Below the pieces are notes generated by a model. That model worked only from the letters and a program-made list of their open reading frames with translations. It was not told the DNA's origin and made no database searches. Both the position numbers and the translations under genes were made by a program. This document shows, one piece after another, positions 21,843-29,637 of a stretch of DNA of 30,344 nt (positions are counted from its first letter, which is position 1; every line of letters starts with the position of its first letter). The DNA comes from CAG-552 sp964516925 (lineage in GTDB: Bacteria > Bacillota > Clostridia > Christensenellales > Pumilibacteraceae): the NCBI GenBank assembly GCA_964516925.1, contig CAZEXL010000016.1:1-30344 (forward strand), given 5' to 3'.

Positions 21843-23276
21843 ATGTCAACGGAAGATTTTGTAATAAATAACGGCGTACTTAAAAAATACAACGGAAACA
21901 ACGAAAAAGTAACGGTGCCGCAAGGCGTAACCAAGATAGGCAAAGAAGCTTTTTGTTACTGCAAAAGTCTAACCGAAGTGATTCTGCCGCAAGGGCTAAT
22001 CAGCATAGGCGACGGAGCGTTCCAGGGCTGTGAAAACCTTAGTAAGATCGTTTTGCCGCAAGGCGTAGTCGACATAGGAGCAGAAGCTTTTATGTACTGT
22101 GACGGCTTGAAAGAAATAACTCTGCCGCAAAGCGTAAAGGCGGTTCGTAGCGGCGCATTTTTGTGTTGCGACGCAAAAATAACGGCTAGCGGCGAAATCG
22201 TAAAAAGATTGCAAGAAGAATACTACGATATCGCCTTAGAGGTGTTGGGCGGCAATCCTAACGATATGACGGCAAGTCAAATAAAGGATGAAACTCAAAA
22301 AGCCGTCTCGCTTATAGGCAAGGACTTTAACGTCGACGGCGACAAGCTTGTAAGGTATACGGGCAAGGGCGGTCGCGTCGTCGTTCCGTACGGCATCAAG
22401 GACGTAGGCGTCGATGCGTTTAGCGATCGCGACGACGTGTACGTCGTCGTTTTGCCCGACACCGTCAAAAAAATATGGAACGGCGCCTTCAAAAACTGCG
22501 GCAAGCTAAAAAGCATAAATTTGCCCGAAGGCTTAACGAATATAAAAAGAGAGGCGTTTAGATATAGCGGCGTGGAAGAAATAACGTTGCCTCAAAGTCT
22601 TGCTTTTATTGGCGAAATCGCGTTTGACGGTTGTAAAAATCTTACTAGCGTAACCATTCCGAAAAACGTAACGAAAGTCGGCGATATGGCGTTTTCGTAT
22701 TGCCAAAATCTTATGAGCATAGAAGTGGAAGACGGTAATGCGTCGTTTACGTCGATAGGCGGCGTATTGTACGATAAAAACGCTCAAACGCTGCTTATCT
22801 ATCCGTGCGGCAGGTTAACTTCGGTATTCAAAATACCGCAAGGAGTAACTGTCGTAAATTCGTTCGCTTTTTCCAACTCTAGCGGCCTAACCGGAGTGGT
22901 GCTGCCCGCAAGCTTAAATTCTTTGAGTACGGTAAACTTCGGCAAAAATCTTGTAACTATAGACGTGGTAAGCGAAAACAAAGCGTTCAGCTCGGTAAAC
23001 GGAGTGCTGTTCGATAAAAGCGGCAAGACGCTGTTAATGTATCCGCGCGGCAAAAGCGACGAGGTTTTCGTCGTGCCGCAAGGTGTAACTAAAATAGGCA
23101 GAAGTGCGTTTAACGATTGCGAAGGACTCGTCGAAGTCGAATTACCCTCAAGCGTAACCGAAGTGGGCGATTGGGCGTTTGGCTGTTGCAGTAATCTTAA
23201 AAAAATAACGGCGCCAAGTAGTCTTGCTAGCGAGCTTAAAAAAGATTATCCCAAAATTATTATCGAAGAAATCTAG
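21843..23276 (+). CDS. BspA-type leucine-rich repeat protein without signal peptide
   Basis: A 477-residue protein built almost wholly of BspA-like (LRR_5, about 23-residue) repeats of the form VxxIGxxAFxxCxxLxxVxLPxx, with PQGVTKIG recurring. Two units are interrupted by the longer module GGVLYDKNAQTLLIYP / NGVLFDKSGKTLLMYP, common in this family. A helical stretch (about 118-160, AxGEIVKRLQEEYYDIALEVLG) splits the repeats into two blocks, each opened by a related lead-in (DFVINNGVLKKY and DFNVDGDKLVRY). There is no signal peptide, membrane helix or sortase motif, so it probably stays in the cytoplasm, unlike most BspA proteins. AAAGGAG precedes the ATG, 40 bp after the phosphatase. The partner is unknown. 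Confidence 0.85.
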   Translation: MSTEDFVINNGVLKKYNGNNEKVTVPQGVTKIGKEAFCYCKSLTEVILPQGLISIGDGAFQGCENLSKIVLPQGVVDIGAEAFMYCDGLKEITLPQSVKAVRSGAFLCCDAKITASGEIVKRLQEEYYDIALEVLGGNPNDMTASQIKDETQKAVSLIGKDFNVDGDKLVRYTGKGGRVVVPYGIKDVGVDAFSDRDDVYVVVLPDTVKKIWNGAFKNCGKLKSINLPEGLTNIKREAFRYSGVEEITLPQSLAFIGEIAFDGCKNLTSVTIPKNVTKVGDMAFSYCQNLMSIEVEDGNASFTSIGGVLYDKNAQTLLIYPCGRLTSVFKIPQGVTVVNSFAFSNSSGLTGVVLPASLNSLSTVNFGKNLVTIDVVSENKAFSSVNGVLFDKSGKTLLMYPRGKSDEVFVVPQGVTKIGRSAFNDCEGLVEVELPSSVTEVGDWAFGCCSNLKKITAPSSLASELKKDYPKIIIEEI

Positions 23277-23281
23277 CTATA

Positions 23282-23301
23282 CGCCAAAAGCTTATTTGGC
23301 G
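23282..23301 (+). terminator. Weak hairpin after the LRR gene
   Basis: CGCCAAA and TTTGGCG form a 7-bp stem with a 6-nt loop just past the LRR stop. Only a short T-run (GTTT) follows, so termination is likely weak. Confidence 0.4.
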
Positions 23302-23327
23302 CAATCGTTTAAAGCGCGGTTATGCAG

Positions 23328-23356
23328 TTGACAAAGCGATCGTTATGGTGTATAAT
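23328..23356 (+). promoter_or_regulatory. Consensus promoter of acpP
   Basis: Perfect TTGACA and TATAAT with a 17-bp spacer. The expected start is near 23363. Confidence 0.93.
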
Positions 23357-23369
23357 AACAATCTAAGAC

Positions 23370-23388
23370 GTGCGGAATCGTTCCGCAC
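23370..23388 (+). promoter_or_regulatory. Hairpin or operator at the 5' end of the acpP leader
   Basis: GTGCGGAA and TTCCGCAC form a perfect 8-bp inverted repeat with loop TCG, starting about 7 nt into the transcript. It could be an mRNA-stabilising 5' hairpin or a repressor site. Downstream AAAGGAG remains free. Confidence 0.6.
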
Positions 23389-23428
23389 AAACAAAAAAAC
23401 GGCAACTTGCCAAAAGGAGATTTTTACA

Positions 23429-23650
23429 ATGGATATAATTAAAAAATTAGAAGAAATTATTTGCGATTATCGAGGCGAACAAATCAGCCTTAAACCCGAA
23501 ACGACTTTTGACGAACTCGGGTTCGATTCGCTCGACAAAGTAGAGCTTTTAATGCGTTTGGAAGAAGAATTCAATTTTCAATTCCCCGACGACGTTCAAG
23601 TAAGCGGCGTGGGCGAGCTTATCGAAATTCTTAACAAGCACGTAAAGTAA
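23429..23650 (+). CDS. acpP: Acyl carrier protein
   Basis: A 73-residue acidic protein that carries acyl chains on 4'-phosphopantetheine in fatty acid synthesis. Ser34 in FDSLDKVELLMRLEEEF is the attachment site. The ATG at 23429 is preceded by AAAGGAG; an in-frame ATG at 23345 lies inside the -10 region and adds residues foreign to the family. It stands alone with its own consensus promoter and terminator, away from the fab genes that often accompany acpP. It is slightly shorter than the usual 75-80 residues; a specialised carrier protein cannot be excluded. Confidence 0.9.
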   Translation: MDIIKKLEEIICDYRGEQISLKPETTFDELGFDSLDKVELLMRLEEEFNFQFPDDVQVSGVGELIEILNKHVK

Positions 23651-23668
23651 TTTACAAAAAAAGCAACG

Positions 23669-23745
23669 AAAAAAGAGCGGCTAGTGAAGTAAACCCCAAA
23701 GTTTAGACAAAACTTTTGGGGTGCATAGCATAGCCGCTCTTTTTT
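23669..23745. terminator. Nested two-stem bidirectional terminator between acpP and the facing gene
   Basis: Outer stem AAAAAAGAGCGGCTA with TAGCCGCTCTTTTTT, 15 perfect pairs, gives a T-run in both directions. Inside it is a second stem ACCCCAAAGTTT with AAACTTTTGGGGT (one bulged T). The outer arm touches the stop codon of the minus-strand gene. Confidence 0.88.
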
Positions 23746-24052
23746 AATCTACGGGAAGATATTCCTTGTATAAGTGTTTTTTTTCGCCCGAGTTTTCCTT
23801 GCAATACTCAAGGGTAAGATAGTCGAAGTTGACTTGTTCTACAAAGTCCGATTGCGAAAATCTGGTCGTGCCGAAAGCGTCGAAGTTTTTTACGTGCGAT
23901 TTCAAAAGGACGGGGGTAGGTACGTCCATTTGTTCGCACAAATCGGGCAGATACGAGCCAAACAGTTTCGAGTCGAACTTGTCCTCGCCCTTGTAAACGA
24001 AGCTTTTAAGAATTTTATCTTTTTTTGTGGTTTTAGCCCAGATTTTAAACAT
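23744..24052 (-). CDS. Small conserved hypothetical protein
   Basis: A 102-residue protein with no signal peptide or membrane helix. It begins MFKIWAKTTKKDKILKSFVY and contains the segment LCEQMDVPTPVLLKSHVKNF and then FSQSDFVEQVNFDYLTLE. This pattern recalls small uncharacterised proteins common in Clostridia, though I know no function for them. AAGGAG lies 6 bases before the ATG and a near-consensus promoter precedes it, so it is an expressed single-gene unit. It faces acpP across a shared terminator and is divergent from greA. Confidence 0.8.
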   Translation of the reverse strand: MFKIWAKTTKKDKILKSFVYKGEDKFDSKLFGSYLPDLCEQMDVPTPVLLKSHVKNFDAFGTTRFSQSDFVEQVNFDYLTLEYCKENSGEKKHLYKEYLPVD

Positions 24053-24073
24053 TCGATTCTCCTTACGACGAGT

Positions 24074-24102
24074 ATTATATCATAAAAACGGTTTTTCGTC
24101 AA
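24074..24102 (-). promoter_or_regulatory. Promoter of the small hypothetical gene
   Basis: Minus strand TTGACG (24097-24102), 17-bp spacer, TATAAT (24074-24079). Confidence 0.88.
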
Positions 24103-24142
24103 AAGAATTAGCGGTTAAATTCAGGCTTGATATATTTTGTGC

Positions 24143-24172
24143 TTGACTTAAGCGGCTGATTTGAGTTATAAT
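24143..24172 (+). promoter_or_regulatory. Promoter of the greA-lysS operon
   Basis: TTGACT and TATAAT with an 18-bp spacer. The leader is about 35 nt and contains AAGGAG. Confidence 0.87.
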
Positions 24173-24178
24173 AACTCA
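24162..24178. promoter_or_regulatory. Perfect palindrome centred on the greA -10 box
   Basis: TGAGTTAT-A-ATAACTCA, 17 bp, covers the whole -10 hexamer. It is placed as a repressor operator would be, but no such regulator is known to me for this sequence. Confidence 0.45.
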
Positions 24179-24212
24179 GTTAAAAGGATAATTATAAGGA
24201 GACGTATCAATT

Positions 24213-24671
24213 ATGGTTGAATTATTGACTTTAGAAGATATAAAAGAGCTCGAAGACGAGCTTGAGGAACTCAAAGTTCACGGCAGAGCCGAAATGGCAG
24301 AAAAAATCCGTGTGGCTCGTGAATTCGGTGATTTGTCCGAAAACGCAGAATACGATATTGCCAAAGAAGAGCAGGCAAAAATGGAAGCTCGTATCGTAGA
24401 AATCGAGAATAAATTACGCAACGCTCAGGTGTACGAAAAGTCTAAGTCCGACAAGGTAGGTCTTGGTCATACGGTAACCATCGTTAACCTCGATACCAAC
24501 GAGGAAGTAACTTACGACATAGTCGGTTCGCACCAGGCTAATCCGATGGAAGGCAAAATAAGCAACGATTCGCCGGTGGGCAAAGCGCTAATAGGCAAAA
24601 AACGCGGCGACGAAGTAGAGGTCAAAGTTAAGGCAGGCGTAAAAAAATTCCGTATAATCAAGATAAGCTAA
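24213..24671 (+). CDS. greA: Transcription elongation factor GreA
   Basis: A 152-residue factor that enters the RNA polymerase secondary channel and stimulates cleavage of backtracked transcripts. The N-terminal coiled coil (about 5-75) has the acidic tip region GDLSENAEYDIAKEEQ, where the Asp-Leu-Ser-Glu-Asn signature is diagnostic; the C-terminal FKBP-like domain ends with ISNDSPVGKALIGKKRGDEV. Length is slightly under the typical 158. AAGGAG is 11 bases before the ATG. lysS follows by 10 bp, a common pairing in Bacillota. Confidence 0.96.
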   Translation: MVELLTLEDIKELEDELEELKVHGRAEMAEKIRVAREFGDLSENAEYDIAKEEQAKMEARIVEIENKLRNAQVYEKSKSDKVGLGHTVTIVNLDTNEEVTYDIVGSHQANPMEGKISNDSPVGKALIGKKRGDEVEVKVKAGVKKFRIIKIS

Positions 24672-24681
24672 GGAGGACATT

Positions 24682-26193
24682 ATGGCAGAAAATATTCCCG
24701 AAACCGAAAACGCGGACGAAACCATGTCCGAGCAAGAGCGTCAAACGCTTTTGCAGGTTCGTCGCGACAAGCTTACCGCTTTTGTCGAGGCGGGCAAGAA
24801 TCCGTACGAAATCACTAAGTTTAACGTAAAGCATACGTCCAAGCAAATTTTGGACAACACGCCCAAGTACGAGGGCAAAAAAGTAACCGTTGCCGGCAGA
24901 CTTATAAGCAAGCGCGTTATGGGCAAGGCAAGTTTTGCGCATTTGCTTGACGCCAAGGGGCAAATTCAGATATACGTAAAAATCGACGCGGTAGGTGCCG
25001 AAAGTTACGACGATTGGAAGAAGTACGACATCGGCGATATCGTCGGCGTAAGTGGCAAAGTGTTCGTTACGCACAAGGGCGAAACGTCGATAGCCGTCGA
25101 AAAAATCGAGCTTTTATCCAAGTCGCTTTTGCCGTTGCCCGAAAAGTGGCACGGACTTAAGGACAACGATCTTCGTTATCGTCAGCGTTACGTGGACCTT
25201 ATCGCCAATCCGTCGGTAAAAGACACGTTCGTAAAAAGGTCCAAAATCATTTCCACCATTCGTAAACACTTAGAAAAGAAGGGCTTTATCGAAGTGGAAA
25301 CGCCCATACTCAACACCATTGCCGGCGGCGCAAACGCAAGGCCGTTCGTAACGCACCACAATACGCTCGATATCGACATGTATATGCGCATAGCGCCCGA
25401 ACTTTACCTTAAGCGTCTTATCGTAGGCGGATTCGATAAAGTGTACGAAATAGGCAGATTGTTCCGTAACGAGGGTATGGATATAAAGCATAACCCCGAA
25501 TTTACGACTATGGAACTTTATCAGGCGTACGCAAACCTTGACGACATGGCGTCGCTTACCGAAGATTTGTTCGACGAAATCCGCAAGGCGCTCGATCTCG
25601 ACGAGACGATAAGCTATCAAGGCACCGAAATCAATCTTAAAACCCCGTGGGAAAGGCTTACCATGCTTCAAGCAGTCAAAAAGTATACCGGCGTGGACTA
25701 CACGAATATGGATGCGCAACAAGCCGTAAAGGCTGCGCAGGACCTCGGCGTAGAACTTGACGAGTCCAAAAAGACGTGGGGCAACGCAGTTTACGAAACG
25801 TTTGATCAGCTCGTGGAAGAAAAGCTCGTTCAACCGGTGTTCATCTACGACTATCCCGTCGAAGTAAGCCCGCTTGCAAAACGCAAGGCGGACGACAAGC
25901 GTATGACTCACAGATTCGAGTTCTTTATGTACGCGCGCGAAATGGGTAACGCTTTTGCCGAGCTTAACGATCCTATCGATCAGCGGGCAAGATTCGAAGC
26001 TCAAGTTGCGCTTCGAAGCAAGGGCGACGACGAAGCTCAGATGATGGACGAGGACTACGTAACCGCATTAGAGTACGGCTTGCCTCCTACGGGCGGTATA
26101 GGCATAGGTATCGACAGACTCGTTATGTTGTTTACCGACAGCTTTTCGATAAGGGACGTATTGCTTTTCCCGACGATGAAACCTAAAAAGTGA
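24682..26193 (+). CDS. lysS: Lysyl-tRNA synthetase (class II)
   Basis: A 503-residue enzyme that charges tRNA-Lys. An acidic N-terminal segment leads into the OB-fold anticodon-binding domain (about 65-165, VTVAGRLISKRVMGKASFAH). The class II catalytic domain holds motif 1 around RYVDLIANPSVKDTF, motif 2 RLFRNEGMDIKHNPEFTTME and motif 3 GGIGIGIDRLVMLF. AAGGAGG is 5 bases before the ATG. The next gene starts with a GTG that overlaps its stop (GTGA). Confidence 0.97.
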   Translation: MAENIPETENADETMSEQERQTLLQVRRDKLTAFVEAGKNPYEITKFNVKHTSKQILDNTPKYEGKKVTVAGRLISKRVMGKASFAHLLDAKGQIQIYVKIDAVGAESYDDWKKYDIGDIVGVSGKVFVTHKGETSIAVEKIELLSKSLLPLPEKWHGLKDNDLRYRQRYVDLIANPSVKDTFVKRSKIISTIRKHLEKKGFIEVETPILNTIAGGANARPFVTHHNTLDIDMYMRIAPELYLKRLIVGGFDKVYEIGRLFRNEGMDIKHNPEFTTMELYQAYANLDDMASLTEDLFDEIRKALDLDETISYQGTEINLKTPWERLTMLQAVKKYTGVDYTNMDAQQAVKAAQDLGVELDESKKTWGNAVYETFDQLVEEKLVQPVFIYDYPVEVSPLAKRKADDKRMTHRFEFFMYAREMGNAFAELNDPIDQRARFEAQVALRSKGDDEAQMMDEDYVTALEYGLPPTGGIGIGIDRLVMLFTDSFSIRDVLLFPTMKPKK

Positions 26194-27212
26194 ATTTGTT
26201 TATCAGCGACAAAATACGCGAGTACGTAGCGGCAACCAAATATCGCTATCATACTCCCGGCCATAAGGGAACGCTTTTAAAGGAAGACATTACCGAAATA
26301 GACGATGCGTTTCCGAGCGATGCAATAAAAAGAGCGCAGCGAGAAACGGCTGCGCTTCTTAAAAGCAGACATTGCAGATTTTTGGTGGGCGGTTCGTCCA
26401 TGGGCATAAAAGCCAACGTGCTTGCATGCGGCGGAGATATTCTCGTCGCCGAAAATTCGCACCGAGCGCTTTTCGAAGCGGCTAAACTTGCCAAAGTAAA
26501 CGCATTTACCGTAAAAAACGAGTATCGCTATGGCTTGCCTATGCCGTCGGACGCACGTGCGATCGAAGCGGGACTAAACGCTCATTCGTCGGTGAAGGCC
26601 GTATATATTACTTCGCCCGACTACTACGGTTTTACGGCAAAGGGTGAAATAGCCGAGGTCGCAAAGGACAAGGGCGTATATCTGTTTTGCGACGCGGCGC
26701 ACGGAGCGCACTTTCCGTTTTGCGAAGAGCTGTTTCCGCGTTCGTTTTCGACTTTCGCTCATTCTACCAATCTAAGCGCGCACAAGACGCTTGCCGCATA
26801 TACGCAAACGGCGTACCTTGCCGTAAACGACGACGAGCTTATGCAAAAAATAGACGACGCGCTCGATTTACTAGGGACTACCAGCCCTTCGTACGTATTG
26901 CTAGGCGGCTTGGAATACGCGGCAAAGCACGCTCAAGCAAACGCAAAAAAATATTTTGAACTTAAACTTAAAGTGGACGAACTTAAAAAAAGCGTACCGA
27001 CTTTAAGTAACGACGATTTTTCAAGAATAGTCGTAGACGCTACGGCAATGGGGCTTGGCGGCAAAGAATTATACTTCAAGCTAAAGTGCGACGGATACGT
27101 TGCCGAAAAATACGACGAAAACTACGTGGTGTTTATCGTTACGTTATGTGACGAGCCACAAGCGATAGAAAAGCTAAAGGACGAATTATGCGCGGTAAAT
27201 TCATTACGCTAG
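26190..27212 (+). CDS. Short Orn/Lys/Arg decarboxylase-like PLP protein
   Basis: A 340-residue fold-type I PLP protein related to Bacillus YaaO and SpeA. It begins with GTG overlapping the lysS stop. YRYHTPGHKG is the family start; FLVGGSSMGIKA binds the cofactor phosphate; YLFCDAAHGAHFPF holds the Asp that contacts the PLP ring; and Lys in NLSAHKTLAAYTQTAYL is the Schiff-base Lys. Full-length relatives have about 480 residues, and this one lacks most of the C-terminal domain; the usual segment between the DITEI motif and the cofactor domain is also shortened. It may be a reduced enzyme or a diverged one with no decarboxylase activity. Placement just before tmk matches yaaO-tmk in B. subtilis. 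It ends 25 bases inside tmk. Confidence 0.85.
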   Translation: MNLFISDKIREYVAATKYRYHTPGHKGTLLKEDITEIDDAFPSDAIKRAQRETAALLKSRHCRFLVGGSSMGIKANVLACGGDILVAENSHRALFEAAKLAKVNAFTVKNEYRYGLPMPSDARAIEAGLNAHSSVKAVYITSPDYYGFTAKGEIAEVAKDKGVYLFCDAAHGAHFPFCEELFPRSFSTFAHSTNLSAHKTLAAYTQTAYLAVNDDELMQKIDDALDLLGTTSPSYVLLGGLEYAAKHAQANAKKYFELKLKVDELKKSVPTLSNDDFSRIVVDATAMGLGGKELYFKLKCDGYVAEKYDENYVVFIVTLCDEPQAIEKLKDELCAVNSLR

Positions 27213-27814
27213 AAGGTTGCGACGGATGCGGCAAAAGCACGCAAATAGCCATGCTTAAAACTACGTTAAGGCGTAGGGGCGTGGATTTTGCTTTTACTCG
27301 CGAGCCGGGCGGTACCGATATTTCCGAGAAGATACGAAGCATAATTTCCGATCCGACTTTTACTCAGATGGACGACGTTACCGAGCTGTTATTGTATGCG
27401 GCGGCGCGTCGTCAGCACACGGCGGAATTTATCGGTCAGCAGTTGCGTTACGGCAAGCTCGTTTTTTGCGACAGATACTCGGATTCTACCGTAGCGTATC
27501 AAGGGTACGGCAGGGGGATAGATTTAACGACGATCGAGCTGTGCAACAAGATAGCCATGGGCGGACAGAAAATCGATCTTACCGTCTTTTTCGATCTTAG
27601 TCCGACCGAGGCGTTTATGCGCAAGGGCGGCGCGGATAAAAACGACCGACTGGAATGCGAAAAAATCGATTTTTACAATCGCATTTACGAAGGATACAAA
27701 ATCATAGCGCAAAAAGAACCCGAACGCGTTGCCGTGGTTGACGCGCACGGCTCGGCAAAGGAAGTGCACCAAAGGCTAGTGGACACGCTTGAAGAAAGAG
27801 GAATTTTGATATGA
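27188..27814 (+). CDS. tmk: Thymidylate kinase
   Basis: A 208-residue kinase that phosphorylates dTMP to dTDP. P-loop GCDGCGKST (10-18), the TREPGGT substrate loop, FCDRYSDSTVAYQGYGRG with the DR(Y/F) motif, and a LID segment around RKGGADKNDRLE. AAAGGA precedes the ATG inside the 3' end of the previous gene. The next gene starts on its stop (ATGA). It works with the clamp-loader subunit downstream to supply DNA synthesis. Confidence 0.96.
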   Translation: MRGKFITLEGCDGCGKSTQIAMLKTTLRRRGVDFAFTREPGGTDISEKIRSIISDPTFTQMDDVTELLLYAAARRQHTAEFIGQQLRYGKLVFCDRYSDSTVAYQGYGRGIDLTTIELCNKIAMGGQKIDLTVFFDLSPTEAFMRKGGADKNDRLECEKIDFYNRIYEGYKIIAQKEPERVAVVDAHGSAKEVHQRLVDTLEERGILI

Positions 27815-28740
27815 CGATAGCCGAAGCGGTAAAACGTAACGAAGCGTATTCAACGCTTAAAAACGAAGCGAAAAACGCGGCTCAGTCGTACATGTTCGTT
27901 TCGTCCGACGGAATAACCAACGAAATGCTTGCTAAGTACTTCGTAAGTTTTCTAACGGGCAAAAGCATCGAGCAGGTCGAAGAACTTGCCGACGTATACT
28001 TCTTGCCGCTCGGTGAAAAAATGCTTATAAGCGACGCTAATTTTCTTACTGAAACCGTCAACGTAATGCCCGTTCAGCTTTTAAAAAAATATTTTATCGT
28101 AAACATGTCAGAGGGCGCAAACGAAGCGACGCAAAATAAAATGCTTAAAACGCTGGAAGAACCGCCCGAAACGGCGACGATAATTTTATTGTGTTCTAGC
28201 GAATACGCGATATTGCCCACCGTAAAATCACGCTGTCGCAAAATTTATCCCAAAGGTTACGACGACGAGACTTTACGAAGCGTAATAGATACGGAATTTG
28301 CGGACGTAAACAATCCGTCGTTTGCGGTAGCGGCGTCGGGCGGCAATTTGCAACGGCTTGCGTCCGTGGCGCTAGAGGGGACCGAGGCGTTCGATCGCGC
28401 GCTTAACGTTCTTAATTTTATGCGCAAAAGCAGTCAAATCCTTCCGTACGCTACGCAGCTTATTGCTCGCAAAGAAAAGTTACCGCTCGCGCTTGACGCG
28501 CTTGAGTTATTGCTTAGGGACTGTATGGTTGCGCCAAGCAAGCCGCAGCTTATAAAGCTTAAAGACAACGTTATGGATATTCGCGAATTGTCCGGCGTTT
28601 ATACACCGGACGTCGTTATAAAAGTTTTGCCGTTAATTGCTCGGGCGCGAAAGCGACTGTCGCTAAACGGCAATGTCAACAGCATAGTTGACGAGTTATT
28701 ATTTTCAATTTTGGAGGAAAAGGCAAAATGCCAAAGGTAG
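27811..28740 (+). CDS. holB: DNA polymerase III delta' subunit (clamp loader)
   Basis: A 309-residue AAA+-type clamp loader subunit. The key region is SEGANEATQNKMLKTLEEPP, followed by a sensor-like stretch TIILLCSSEYAILPTVKSRC, which matches delta' and DnaX. The N-terminus (MTIAEAVKRNEAYSTLKNEA) lacks a Walker A and zinc-finger cysteines, as expected for delta' rather than tau/gamma. The C-terminal third fits the collar domain. The start overlaps tmk (ATGA), and it overlaps ricT by 13 bases. The N-terminal AAA+ module is shorter than in E. coli, so divergence is considerable. Confidence 0.87.
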   Translation: MTIAEAVKRNEAYSTLKNEAKNAAQSYMFVSSDGITNEMLAKYFVSFLTGKSIEQVEELADVYFLPLGEKMLISDANFLTETVNVMPVQLLKKYFIVNMSEGANEATQNKMLKTLEEPPETATIILLCSSEYAILPTVKSRCRKIYPKGYDDETLRSVIDTEFADVNNPSFAVAASGGNLQRLASVALEGTEAFDRALNVLNFMRKSSQILPYATQLIARKEKLPLALDALELLLRDCMVAPSKPQLIKLKDNVMDIRELSGVYTPDVVIKVLPLIARARKRLSLNGNVNSIVDELLFSILEEKAKCQR

Positions 28741-29588
28741 TTGGCGTAAAATTTTCAAATTCGCCTAAAATATATTATTTCGAAGCGGGAAATTACGAAT
28801 ACAAGTCCTCTTGCGGCGTAATAGTAAAGACGGCGCGCGGCGTCGAGTATTGCGAGGCGGTAATGATGCCTACCGACATACCCGATGACAAAATAGTAGG
28901 GCAGCTTAAGCCGATAATTCGCATTGCTTCGCAGGAAGACGAGCAAACTTTCGCCGAGCTGGAGGCAAAAAGACCGCAAACGATGAAGCTGGCTGCGGAA
29001 AAAATTCAAGAAAGCGGCTTGCCCATGAAACTCGTGGACGTAAAGTACACCTTCGACGAGCAAAAATTGATTTTGTATTTTACCGCGGCGGATCGCGTTG
29101 ACTTTCGCGAACTTGTAAAAGAGCTTGCTGCAACTTTTCACACGCGTATCGAGCTTCGCCAGATAGGCGCGCGCGACGAATGTAAAATGATAGGCGGCAT
29201 AGGACCGTGCGGCAGACCGTGTTGTTGCGCTTCGCATTCTATCGAGTATACGCACGTATCCATAAAAATGGCAAAAAATCAAGGACTTGCGCTTAATCCC
29301 GGCAAGATCAACGGACTTTGCGGAAGTTTAATGTGTTGCTTGGAGTATGAGAATAATTATTATGCAGAAGTAAATAAGCTTATGCCCAAGGTCGGCAGCG
29401 AAGTTACGTTGCCCGACGGCGGTAAAGGGGTCGTTACCGCATTAAATCAACTTAAAAAGAACGTAACCGTAAAAACGCAGACTAAGGACGATACGTTTAC
29501 GTATACCACCGTACCGCTAGACCAAATCAAGTTCAAGCCCAAGGGTGAGTCCGTTGCTCAGCCCGACGAAAAAACGCTCGACGAGTAA
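28728..29588 (+). CDS. ricT: RicT/YaaT, PSP1-domain iron-sulfur regulatory protein
   Basis: A 286-residue PSP1 protein. Cys residues cluster at 161, 165, 166, 167 (GPCGRPCCC) and 198, 203, 204 (LCGSLMCC), as in B. subtilis RicT, which with RicA and RicF binds two [4Fe-4S] clusters and assists RNase Y-dependent mRNA maturation, competence, sporulation and biofilm control. GGAGG lies 10 bases before the ATG, and the gene overlaps holB by 13 bases. The arrangement tmk-holB-ricT matches that of Bacillus. ricA and ricF are not in the window. Confidence 0.93.
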   Translation: MPKVVGVKFSNSPKIYYFEAGNYEYKSSCGVIVKTARGVEYCEAVMMPTDIPDDKIVGQLKPIIRIASQEDEQTFAELEAKRPQTMKLAAEKIQESGLPMKLVDVKYTFDEQKLILYFTAADRVDFRELVKELAATFHTRIELRQIGARDECKMIGGIGPCGRPCCCASHSIEYTHVSIKMAKNQGLALNPGKINGLCGSLMCCLEYENNYYAEVNKLMPKVGSEVTLPDGGKGVVTALNQLKKNVTVKTQTKDDTFTYTTVPLDQIKFKPKGESVAQPDEKTLDE

Positions 29589-29637
29589 GCAACGTTTGTA
29601 TGCAATAAAAATTATGTAAATATTTACTCAAAAACTG

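Noticed and set aside
23345..23428. N-terminal extension of the acyl carrier protein from an earlier ATG
   Set aside because: That ATG lies within the promoter of the gene; the ATG at 23429 has AAAGGAG and gives a normal start.
25270..26004. Long minus-strand open frame (244 codons) opposite lysS
   Set aside because: lysS is unmistakable on the other strand; the frame is open because of codon bias, and shows no motif or ribosome site. The same applies to the 219-codon frame at 17329-17988 opposite deoC and deoD.
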